From positions 3,370-67,369 of the forward strand of contig CAZTFF010000028.1 in assembly GCA_964612485.1 (NCBI GenBank): DNA of 64,000 nt, written 5' to 3'. This document shows, one piece after another, positions 56,497-64,000 of this stretch. This stretch comes from JAFGNV01 sp964612485 (GTDB lineage: Bacteria > Chloroflexota > Anaerolineae > 4572-78 > J111). The notes beneath the pieces were generated by a model. That model searched no databases and had not been told where the DNA came from. It worked only from the letters and a program-made list of their open reading frames with translations. The translations under genes were made by a program, and so were the position numbers. Each line of letters begins with the position of its first letter. Positions within the stretch are counted from its first letter, which is position 1.

Positions 56497-59400
56497 TGGA
56501 TAGGCTTATCCATATATTTCCACGATCAGGTGAGTAGTGGACTCCCGCAGACCCGGCGATGTAAATTTTTCGAGTGTCTTCGGGATCAAGGGCAATGGCT
56601 TGAATATAATCCCAGCCAACAGTATTATCAAGCTGTTTCCACGTTGTACCGATATCAAAACTCACATATAATCCCTCACCCTTTTTAGGATTATTAGATG
56701 TCCCGGTGCCCGCGTATATGATCTGAGCGTGACTGTCGATCACCAGTTCAGATATTGCTAACGTTTTCAAACTTACATGTTGAAATTCAACCTTTTCCCA
56801 ATCATTGCCCGGTTCCACTTTTTTGGCCAGCCTGCCCTCACTGCTCCCTACTAAAATAACGTCATTGGAGACAATAATCAATGACAAAATAGGCGTTGCG
56901 CAAGAGGGAGTACAGACCGATGATTTCCAGGGATTCTTCAAATCGCCAAGGTCTCTGGAAAAGACCCTGTCTTCATCACCAACGGCATATACCTTTTCAT
57001 CCGCCACAACAATAGAATAGAATCTGTTATCCAACACCGGGCCGACAGCACTCTCGGTACGATTGAGCGGTATCCATCGCGCCATCAAATTGCTATTTTG
57101 TTTTTCTAAAATCACCGCGACGACCCCTTTATCTGTAGCCGCAAATACAGTATTGGCATCACTTGGATCTGTCGCAATCGAATTTACCTGAGCCAGCGTA
57201 CCATCCATTAGAAATGGTTCCCATTTTTGCCCACCATCCTCAGAACGCAAAATATGACCAAAGACTCCGGCATAAATTATTTTTGGGTTTAAAGAAGAAA
57301 TATGGAGTGTTTTTACGGAACTATCATTTGCAACCTGCTGCCACGAAATTCCCCCATTATCTGTGCGATAAATTCCCCGGTTCTTCAGAAGAACCAATCT
57401 CTCTAGAGGGTTGCCGGGATTCATTTGGATATCCAGCGCTTCTCCGGCAGGCAATAGTTGCGGCTGCCAGGTAAAAATCCGTGATTCGCTGGTGATCACC
57501 TGGCCGCCGGCCAGCGTTTGCACCACGCGCCACTCAAATTGGCGGGCAAGTGAGTTGGGTTGGATGGGATCGGCATTGTGGAAAAGTTCAAAGGGAACGC
57601 CCCAGGCCGTAGCGGTTAAGGTGATGCTATCGTCAACGGGCCGTTTATCCTGAAGATAAGATATTTCCACCGTGTAGAGATTTTGATCATTGGCATTGGT
57701 GTTGGGCCGCCAACGCAATTGTGGAGCCGGATCATCGGCCTCAGCTACAAAAACCTGTTCCCCAAATAGCAAGGTGGGCGCTTCGAGCGCCAATGGCGTA
57801 GTTGTAAATGTTGGCGGCACAGTGACGGTGGGTGTGGGCGTAGGGGTTGGGGTTGAAGTGGGTGATGGGGTGGCGGTTGGTGCAGGTTCGGTTGTTGGCG
57901 TTGGGATGATCTCTTTTGGTGTTGGCGTGATGGCGGTAGTAGGTGTTGAAGTTGTAACCACAACCACCGCTTCCGTACCCGGTCCTTCTGTTCCAATTAT
58001 TGTTGGTGTATCACCCGGCGAGTCAGGCGTATCTGTCGACGTGGATTGATTTAGGCCACCCACACCCATACCAAAGAAAAGACCACCCAACAAAATTAAA
58101 ATAATGGCAACTGCCCCTGCCGGAATCAGCTTATATTTTTTCCACACCGATTCGCTTTTCGGCTCGGTTTCGGCCAACCACTGCTGAATTAGCGGGTCGG
58201 CAGGCAGCTCTCTGGACAGCACCTCGATGGCCGGCCTGGCGTGGCGCCAGGGCAAATGTTCGGCCCGGTAGGTTGCAAAGGTGTCTTTTAAATGAACAAG
58301 CAACTGTTCGTCGTTGGGATAATCGCTCACGGCCCGGGTGTAAGCTTCGGCGGCCTTGACCAGATGATAGCTGCGCGACGATTCCGGTGACTGCTTTGCC
58401 TGCGCCAGATACCAATCGCCCTGTTTGGTCCGCAGTTCGGCCAATTGGCGGTGCAATTCTTCATCACCGGGGAGCAGCCCGATCAAAATATTCATTCCCC
58501 ACTCGGCCTGGGTCCATTTTGGAGACACACCATTTTGTTGCGATTCGCAGAAGGTCTGGAAAAAGGTTTTGACCCTGGTGACAATGACCTTGCGTTGGTT
58601 AAAGGATAAATTGCCAACTTCCAGGGCCTCCTGCGCGTGCCGGCGCGCCGATTCCAGATCGGGGATGGCGCGCTGCAAATACCAATCCGACTGCGCCGCC
58701 CGCGCTTCGGCCAGGGAAAAGGCCACATCTTCGTCGTTGGGGAACAAAACGGCCAGTACTTCCATGGCAATGCGAGCGTGATCCCACCGGCCCGCGCCTT
58801 CTTGCTGGCTTCGATAGGCGTAGAAGGCATCCTGAACCTGGCCCGCCATCTGCTGGTCGGGCCGGGCATCATTCAACGTTTGCTGAATGGTGTCGGCGGC
58901 TTCATTGACGGCGCCCCGGTCTAACTCAACCTGCCCCAACTTCAAGCCGATTTCCGCGCGCCGGCGATACGCCCGCTCGGTTTCAACGCCCAATTGCAGC
59001 CAAAAGGTAGCGTCATCCCAGGCGCCGAGATACGCCTCGTGCGCTTCGGGAATGGCCTGCTGCCGGTACCACACATCGCCCAGCGCCTCGCGGGCCGATA
59101 CCAGAGACTCATAGGCTGCAACATCGTCTCGCCCCAGAATTTCTACCTGGGCCAACATGGCTTGTACCCACAATTGAAGGCTTTCTACGGTAACTTCTTT
59201 GCGGCGATTACGCCCATACGCTTGAAAGCCTTCTCTGATCAGCGCTTTGATCGGCTCCTCAACGGGCGCAACTTCTAAGGCGCGCCGGTACGCGCCTTTC
59301 ACCCGGTCAAAATCATTTTCGCCCAGATAAAACTCACCCTGGCGGCAGAGGCTGTCTACCAGGCGGTTTTTGTTTTCGATATCATCCGGGAAAAGTGTTG

Positions 59401-61336
59401 TCAACAACTCCAGAGCGGCCTGAACTCGCAGCCAATCGGTCTCCTGTTCGGCCTGCTGGCTGTAGCGGATCAGATCATTTTCAATCATTGCGCTGGCGGT
59501 AACATCAACAGATTTTTCCAACAACCGGCGATAGACCCCGCCCGCCTCTTCAAAACGTTGTTCGCTTAAGAGCCAGCGGCCCCATTCCAGGCGGGTGCGC
59601 AGCAATGCTTCCTGTTCATCTTGCGCCTGGGAAAATTGGGTGGCCAGTTGCCGGGCTTGCTCCGCCTTTTTCCAATGATAGGCTTGCTCCTGGGCCTGGG
59701 CATAGGCTTCAAGCTGTTTGTTGATCTTGCGCTCCAGTTCTTGATCGGTTTTGTGCTTGAACGCCTGTTCATAAACAGGCTGGGCCGCGCTGATCCCGTC
59801 GGTTTCCAGCAGCACATCGGCTTGCCGCCGGTAGATATCGCTTAAACGGGCGTTGGCCAACAGGTGCTGCTCGTCCAGGGTGAGCACCCGTTTGTACTCT
59901 TCCCGGGCCTCATCCACTTTTCCTTCGACTTCGAGTTCCTGGCCGTACTGCGCTCTAGCATCGGCCAGGTCTACCCGGGCTTCTTTGGCCTCGCGCCCGC
60001 CGTACCGTTCAACATAAATGAACTCATCAATGGCGGCCAGCAGCGCGCCGGCTTTGAGCCGGGTGCGGGCCAGGCAGAGCCGGGCTTCCACATAATCGGG
60101 GTTGATGCTCAGGGCACGGCTAAGGCTATCAATGGCGTAATCGTAATCATCCCGCTGGTAGGCGGCCAGGCCGGCCCGGTAAAAATCTTTGGCCGATTCA
60201 TCCACGGCCACGCGAGTCAGTTCCGACGTTACTTCTTCCCAAGAATGATTTTGGGCAATCCAGCGGCACACAATTTCAACCGCAAAGCTATAGAGGCCGG
60301 CCTGATCGCGGGTCAACACCTGGCGATCCACCAGTTTATCCGGCAGCGCTTTTAGCTCGATGTCGGGTACCTGCACCCGGCGGAGATCGCGCTGGGCCAG
60401 CAATTGGCCCAGGCTCGCGCCCTCATCTTCGGCGGTAAGCTGGGCGATGGTATAGAAGGTAAACCGTTCAACCGGCGGCACCTCGTTCCAGAACCATTGC
60501 AGCGCCGTTTGTCCTGTGCTGATCGCATCATCCACCACGGCTTCAACATGGCTCTGGGTAATGATCCAATCATTTTTACGCTGAACTTCATTAAAAATTT
60601 TGTGGCAGATGAGCTGGGTAAAATAGGGATGGCCGCTGGTCAACGACCAGATTTTTTCTAGAGCGGCATCGCTATAAGACAAGGTATCTTTGGCCGGATG
60701 GGTGATCAACTCCACACAAGACTCCCGGTCGAGCAGGGATACCTGCCGGTCCAGCGCGCCCCGGAAAATTTGCAACTGGTTGGCCGACAGGTCTTTAAGA
60801 CGGCGGCCCACCACAAACAGGAACACTACCTGCCGGTCTTCACTTTGGATGATCCGGTTGAGCGCCTGCACAAACGGCATGGCGTCCAGTTCGGCGGGCG
60901 CGGTTTCCAGGCTCAGGGCGTCAAATTCATCCAGCAGAAAAAGCAGGCGTTTTCCATTTAATTGTTTGTAAACGTGGGGCAAAAAAACATTGCGAAAAAA
61001 TTCGGGATCGTTGGCAAAATCATCGCGGGTGGGGGGCATAATATCCAGATGGCTGCTGATCTCACGGGCCAGGCCATAAAGAAGATCGCGGGCCGGGTTG
61101 TCAACGCTGCTCTGGAGATCGAAAAAAATGGCGTGATAATCCTGGCTTTTTCGGCGGGCGATCTGGTGCAGAATAGAGGTTTTGCCGATGCGGCGCTGGC
61201 CGTACAACACAATGGCATTATGCCGGGGCGAACTCAGCGTATCATCAACAAAACGCAACACATCCTGACGCCCAAAAAACGTTTCAGGTTGTGTGGCCGG
61301 AGGACCGGCAAAATATGGATTTGGGACTCGGAACAT
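56486..61336 (-). CDS. Giant membrane protein: ATPase - TPR repeats - TM - beta-propeller
   Basis: 1616 residues. The N-terminal AAA/STAND-like ATPase has Walker A GQRRIGKT (46-53) and Walker B LLFLLDEFD (131-139), then a helical lid up to about 370. A long array of TPR-like helical pairs covers about 380-1040 (for example DFYRAGLAAYQRDDYDYAID). One membrane helix lies at about 1065-1090 (LIPAGAVAIILILLGGLFFG), then a Pro/Thr linker (about 1095-1180), a fibronectin-like stretch and an Asp-box beta-propeller (about 1270-1616, with RTDNGGISWQQ and RSEDGGQKWEP). The positive side implies a cytoplasmic ATPase and an outside propeller. It forms one operon with the kinase-like ATPase. It may be a sensor, but the signal is unknown. 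Confidence 0.85.
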   Translation of the reverse strand: MFRVPNPYFAGPPATQPETFFGRQDVLRFVDDTLSSPRHNAIVLYGQRRIGKTSILHQIARRKSQDYHAIFFDLQSSVDNPARDLLYGLAREISSHLDIMPPTRDDFANDPEFFRNVFLPHVYKQLNGKRLLFLLDEFDALSLETAPAELDAMPFVQALNRIIQSEDRQVVFLFVVGRRLKDLSANQLQIFRGALDRQVSLLDRESCVELITHPAKDTLSYSDAALEKIWSLTSGHPYFTQLICHKIFNEVQRKNDWIITQSHVEAVVDDAISTGQTALQWFWNEVPPVERFTFYTIAQLTAEDEGASLGQLLAQRDLRRVQVPDIELKALPDKLVDRQVLTRDQAGLYSFAVEIVCRWIAQNHSWEEVTSELTRVAVDESAKDFYRAGLAAYQRDDYDYAIDSLSRALSINPDYVEARLCLARTRLKAGALLAAIDEFIYVERYGGREAKEARVDLADARAQYGQELEVEGKVDEAREEYKRVLTLDEQHLLANARLSDIYRRQADVLLETDGISAAQPVYEQAFKHKTDQELERKINKQLEAYAQAQEQAYHWKKAEQARQLATQFSQAQDEQEALLRTRLEWGRWLLSEQRFEEAGGVYRRLLEKSVDVTASAMIENDLIRYSQQAEQETDWLRVQAALELLTTLFPDDIENKNRLVDSLCRQGEFYLGENDFDRVKGAYRRALEVAPVEEPIKALIREGFQAYGRNRRKEVTVESLQLWVQAMLAQVEILGRDDVAAYESLVSAREALGDVWYRQQAIPEAHEAYLGAWDDATFWLQLGVETERAYRRRAEIGLKLGQVELDRGAVNEAADTIQQTLNDARPDQQMAGQVQDAFYAYRSQQEGAGRWDHARIAMEVLAVLFPNDEDVAFSLAEARAAQSDWYLQRAIPDLESARRHAQEALEVGNLSFNQRKVIVTRVKTFFQTFCESQQNGVSPKWTQAEWGMNILIGLLPGDEELHRQLAELRTKQGDWYLAQAKQSPESSRSYHLVKAAEAYTRAVSDYPNDEQLLVHLKDTFATYRAEHLPWRHARPAIEVLSRELPADPLIQQWLAETEPKSESVWKKYKLIPAGAVAIILILLGGLFFGMGVGGLNQSTSTDTPDSPGDTPTIIGTEGPGTEAVVVVTTSTPTTAITPTPKEIIPTPTTEPAPTATPSPTSTPTPTPTPTVTVPPTFTTTPLALEAPTLLFGEQVFVAEADDPAPQLRWRPNTNANDQNLYTVEISYLQDKRPVDDSITLTATAWGVPFELFHNADPIQPNSLARQFEWRVVQTLAGGQVITSESRIFTWQPQLLPAGEALDIQMNPGNPLERLVLLKNRGIYRTDNGGISWQQVANDSSVKTLHISSLNPKIIYAGVFGHILRSEDGGQKWEPFLMDGTLAQVNSIATDPSDANTVFAATDKGVVAVILEKQNSNLMARWIPLNRTESAVGPVLDNRFYSIVVADEKVYAVGDEDRVFSRDLGDLKNPWKSSVCTPSCATPILSLIIVSNDVILVGSSEGRLAKKVEPGNDWEKVEFQHVSLKTLAISELVIDSHAQIIYAGTGTSNNPKKGEGLYVSFDIGTTWKQLDNTVGWDYIQAIALDPEDTRKIYIAGSAGVHYSPDRGNIWISLSNDN

Positions 61337-61361
61337 GAGACGTCATCCGATTATAAAACTT

Positions 61362-61374
61362 AGACCTGACAGGT
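61362..61374. repeat. Copy of the AGACCTGACAGGT palindromic core
   Basis: One member of the dispersed family, lying in the 285-base divergent spacer before the giant ATPase gene. The rest of that spacer holds only the promoter at 61526-61554. Confidence 0.7.
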
Positions 61375-61525
61375 GGGTTTAACCGTGTTAAAGACTGAAC
61401 GCTTCCAGTATAACATGGAAGCATGGCAAACACAAAGTGTTCAACAAATCCGCTCAGATTTCAGGGGGATTCATGGCATCAGGCCCTAACCACAGGTCAG
61501 GGAATGTTAAAAACTATTTTACCCT

Positions 61526-61554
61526 TTGACACGACTATAAATGTATAGTATTCT
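61526..61554 (+). promoter_or_regulatory. Promoter with palindromic operator, ATPase-SPFH operon
   Basis: TTGACA (61526-61531), 17-nt spacer, TATTCT (61549-61554). The spacer contains the inverted repeat ACTATA-AATG-TATAGT (61534-61549), so a repressor could bind between the boxes, as at the FtsK-like promoter but with a different sequence. Confidence 0.55.
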
Positions 61555-61621
61555 AGTACCAGTTGTCAGGAATCTTAACGCTATTTCTCTCCCTTCCAAA
61601 TTCAAGACGGAGTAAACCATC

Positions 61622-62638
61622 ATGTTGAACAATGTCATACCCCGCTACCGGGCTACTTACCGGGCCGATGAGATTGATCTGATCCTTCGGTTTGCCAAAC
61701 GTGGTGAATCGTTGGGATTCATGGGAATTGCCGGCGTGGGTAAATCGAATATTGTTAATTATTTGCGCGATATTCACCAGCCCGGCTCTCGCCGCAAAGA
61801 AGATGTTGCCCAACTAAGATTTCCGTTGGTAGACGCCACCCAATGGCAGGGCACGCCCGACAGTTTGTGGAAAATGATGATCGATGCCCTGGGCCGGTCC
61901 ATGCCAGACACGCCGCAAACGCCGGAAGACGATAACGTTATTCCCTTTTCCGAAGAGGAGCGGGCCTTTAAAACATTGCAATCACAATTGCAGCAGCTCT
62001 GCCAGCGCCAAAGGAATCAGGTCATGTTTGTGCTGGATGATTTTGACCAGGTGCTGGAAATTGGCCCGCTGGCCATGCTCGAACAATTGAACGGGCTGCG
62101 CAGCGAGGGCAACAGGGGCTTGTTGAGCTATCTTATTTTCACCAAACGATTGCCCCACATTTTGGGGCGCAACCACCCGCTGGAAAACAACTCCAAATTT
62201 TACGACCTGTTTCGGCACAATATTTACGCTTTAGAGCCGTATTCCAGAGACGATACGTTGCGAATGCTTCAACATCTGAACGAGCTGGCCGGCAACCCTT
62301 TACCTGAAAATCAACTTGAACAGATCTACAAATTGAGCGGCGGGCACGCGCGATTGACAAGATTGGTGTTCAATATTTGGATAGAAGAAAAGGCGTCGGG
62401 AATCAAAAGCGTCTTTTTTGCGGAGCAGCCCGACATCAAGCAAGAATGCTGGCGCATCCTGGAAAACCTGCACCAGGAAGAGCAGGACGTTGCCCTCCGC
62501 GCCGCCCAGGGCAGCCACACCGATGAGGATAAAGACATCATCAATCATTTGATGCAGCGCGGGCTGCTGGTAAAAGCAGAGCCAGTCACCTGGTTCAGCC
62601 CGTTGATGGAACAATTTTTAAAGACTTACGGGAAGTGA
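61622..62638 (+). CDS. AAA/ORC-like ATPase
   Basis: 338 residues. Walker A GIAGVGKS (35-42), Walker B VMFVLDDFDQVLE (about 133-145), a sensor-like region LSYLIFTKRLP and a C-terminal winged-helix part (about 260-338). It resembles the regulatory ATPase modules of STAND/ORC-type proteins without any fused effector. The next gene, 14 bases on, is an SPFH protein, so the pair may act together at the membrane. It is divergent from the two larger ATPases. Confidence 0.75.
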   Translation: MLNNVIPRYRATYRADEIDLILRFAKRGESLGFMGIAGVGKSNIVNYLRDIHQPGSRRKEDVAQLRFPLVDATQWQGTPDSLWKMMIDALGRSMPDTPQTPEDDNVIPFSEEERAFKTLQSQLQQLCQRQRNQVMFVLDDFDQVLEIGPLAMLEQLNGLRSEGNRGLLSYLIFTKRLPHILGRNHPLENNSKFYDLFRHNIYALEPYSRDDTLRMLQHLNELAGNPLPENQLEQIYKLSGGHARLTRLVFNIWIEEKASGIKSVFFAEQPDIKQECWRILENLHQEEQDVALRAAQGSHTDEDKDIINHLMQRGLLVKAEPVTWFSPLMEQFLKTYGK

Positions 62639-62651
62639 GGCATTTTCCATC

Positions 62652-63635
62652 ATGAATATATTTTTATGGATTATAGGCGGTATATTTGCGATTGTTTTAT
62701 TGATCGCGCTCATCAAATTGATCACCTCTAGCACCCGGGTGGTATCCGAAGAAAAACGATTGGTGATCTACCGGATAGGGCGATTTCATCGGATCTCCGG
62801 GCCAGGGCCGGTAACGGTTATTCCGATATTGGATGAAGTCAAAAAAACGATTGAAGTTCGCAACCATCCACTTGAAGTGACGGTTGATGGCGTTTTTGCT
62901 TATGGCGTGCCCAACAGCTTAACGCTGAATCTTTGGTGCAGCTTTGATCTGGTGAAAGCCGCCGGCAAGGATCGGGAAAAACTGGTTAACATTGCGCAAA
63001 TGAACGAAGGCGAACGCCGGCAGCAGGTAAAGGTCAAAATGCATGAAGCATTGATCCGCCAGATTGCCATCCTCCAGGAACGCATGCCCCTGCCCGCCAC
63101 CGCGCCGCTCATGGAGCGCGTTGCCGCGTTGGTACCCGGCGGCCCGCGCTACAATGAACTGCTGAAAGGGCTGAAATATGATCTGGAAAAAACATTGCCT
63201 TCAATTGGCGTGGTCCTCAGCCCGGATCATCCCATTGCGCTCACCGGGCGCAATATTGCCGATGAAATTACCGAAGCCATCAAACGGCGCCGGGGCCGGG
63301 AAATGGACAGCGAGTGGTTGACCAATTATGCCGATGAACTGCGCCAGCGATTCCCCGGTATTTCCAACACCATGCTGGCCCAGATGCTTCTCTCTATCGA
63401 GGGCATCGATATTGGCAATATTCAACGGCTGCTTACGGAACAAGGCGAGGATTTTGAAACAGAAGTTGAATTTGAGCTATCCGAAGACGGTAAAGCCGGC
63501 ACCAACGTCATCAACAAACCGCAAAGATCAAAACCAAAACGAACCCCGCCCCGAACCCAATCCCCTCTGACCAAAAATGATCTAGCCGTCTTAAAACGCA
63601 TTTCCCGCCGCGAAGACGAAGCGTTGAGCGCCTGA
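62652..63635 (+). CDS. SPFH/band-7 domain membrane protein
   Basis: 327 residues. One N-terminal membrane helix (residues 3-24), then the SPFH core: RLVIYRIGRFHRISGPGPVTVIPILDEV and the VTVDGVFAYGV strand. The C-terminal 130 residues include a winged-helix-like or helical part and a basic Pro-rich linker (KRTPPRTQSPL). SPFH proteins form ring-shaped membrane scaffolds. The helical tail that normally follows SPFH looks different here. It is likely the membrane partner of the ATPase upstream. Confidence 0.82.
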   Translation: MNIFLWIIGGIFAIVLLIALIKLITSSTRVVSEEKRLVIYRIGRFHRISGPGPVTVIPILDEVKKTIEVRNHPLEVTVDGVFAYGVPNSLTLNLWCSFDLVKAAGKDREKLVNIAQMNEGERRQQVKVKMHEALIRQIAILQERMPLPATAPLMERVAALVPGGPRYNELLKGLKYDLEKTLPSIGVVLSPDHPIALTGRNIADEITEAIKRRRGREMDSEWLTNYADELRQRFPGISNTMLAQMLLSIEGIDIGNIQRLLTEQGEDFETEVEFELSEDGKAGTNVINKPQRSKPKRTPPRTQSPLTKNDLAVLKRISRREDEALSA

Positions 63636-63661
63636 TAGCCTTCTCAAACCCATAGCTTTCC

Positions 63662-63707
63662 AGACCCTAAAGATAAAGGCCTAAATACTTTAGGGTCTTA
63701 TTTTTTT
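63662..63707 (+). terminator. Rho-independent terminator after the SPFH gene
   Basis: AGACCCTAAAG (63662-63672) and CTTTAGGGTCT (63688-63698) form an 11-bp stem with a 15-nt loop, followed by seven Ts at 63701-63707. Confidence 0.9.
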
Positions 63708-63731
63708 AAATACCGCTTAGATACAATACCT

Positions 63732-63868
63732 TTCAAATAAGGACACCAGGCATGTCATTCTGAGGCCTGCGGCCTCAGAATCTCCCCGGTAATTGGCATA
63801 AATGGCCCGGCAGCCTGGAGATTCTTCACTCGCTACGCTCGTTCAGAATGACATGATGGTTATTTGAA
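63732..63868. mobile_element. MITE-like element with CATGTCATTCTGA terminal repeats
   Basis: CATGTCATTCTGA (63751-63763) is the exact reverse complement of TCAGAATGACATG (63843-63855), with GAGGCCTGCGGCCTC inside the left end. Outer flanks TTCAAATAA/TTATTTGAA extend the symmetry to 63732-63868. There is no transposase. Such TGTCATTCTGAG-ended elements occur in many bacteria and are probably mobilised in trans. Confidence 0.65.
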
Positions 63869-63905
63869 TAGTATTGCTCTTAGATGAGAAATTGATACTC
63901 GCTCG

Positions 63906-64000
63906 TATACCTAACCTGGGCGATGCAGCGCGGGTATAAGTTTCCATAAGAGTTATAACAAAATAACCCCATTTGCGCTTCAAAACCACCCACTTTAGTA
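63906..64000 (+). promoter_or_regulatory. Sixth copy of the intergenic module, cut by the window end
   Basis: TATACCTAACCTGGGCGATG at 63906 (reverse-type), AAGAGTTATAACAAAATAAC at 63948 (the shared AT block in opposite orientation) and CCACCCACTTTAGTA at 63986-64000 (forward copy, truncated). By analogy a -10-like box and a plus-strand gene should follow just outside the window. Confidence 0.5.

Overview
The window looks like a piece of a metagenome-assembled Chloroflexota genome (Anaerolineae-like). This is inferred from the mix of genes, the Pro/Thr-rich linkers on surface proteins, the Gram-positive-type LexA box and the word-like repeats in spacers; no rRNA or marker tree is available here. 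It is moderately GC-rich. A run of 100 Ns at 30812-30911 marks an assembly gap. I see no tRNA, rRNA, CRISPR array or prophage.

Layout. 1-2.2 kb: 3' end of a PEP synthase, two truncated gene remnants and a small flavin-binding protein. 2.4-7.4 kb: a CmpX-like mechanosensitive channel, a lipoprotein sulfurtransferase, an MFS permease and a SixA phosphatase. 7.4-13.7 kb (minus): a pyruvate dehydrogenase operon (E1 alpha, E1 beta, E2, E3) that ends in a peroxiredoxin-like gene whose first active-site Cys codon is TGA, a strong selenoprotein candidate; an SDR lies upstream. 14.3-17.8 kb: an HPF-like gene plus dodecin (+), facing a split transketolase plus superoxide dismutase operon (-). 18.2-37.2 kb: a complete 13-gene complex I cluster (nuoA to nuoN with fused nuoCD), interrupted by a polyphosphate kinase 2, a disulfide-reductase-like flavoprotein and a membrane-anchored sulfite-oxidase-fold molybdoprotein. 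37.3-43.4 kb: Fpg glycosylase, a DHA2 exporter, a beta-propeller and an acyl-ligase/carrier/acyltransferase fusion. 43.4-50.1 kb (minus): an atpDCQRBEFAG operon, the gene order of Na+-translocating N-ATPases, with two carboxylates in the c subunit and a delta-like C-terminus on subunit b. 50.5-53.7 kb: a surface protein, ribosomal protein S20, and a LexA-box-controlled FtsK-like motor with a small membrane partner. 53.7-63.6 kb: a divergent cluster of three P-loop ATPases (one with a kinase-like C-terminus, one a 1616-residue membrane-spanning TPR/beta-propeller protein) plus an SPFH/band-7 protein.

How it fits together. Pyruvate dehydrogenase feeds NADH to complex I; complex I and the N-ATPase couple redox and ATP to ion gradients; SOD, the peroxiredoxin-like protein and the disulfide reductase handle oxidants. 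Several + strand genes of this set (sulfurtransferase, sixA, HPF-like/dodecin, nuo) share an unusual intergenic module: copies of a motif close to ATCACCCACTTTAGTGTAG in both orientations, the last one about 20 nt before a -10-like box. It may define a regulon. The three most promising leads are the UGA-containing peroxiredoxin, this module, and the ATPase/kinase/SPFH cluster.
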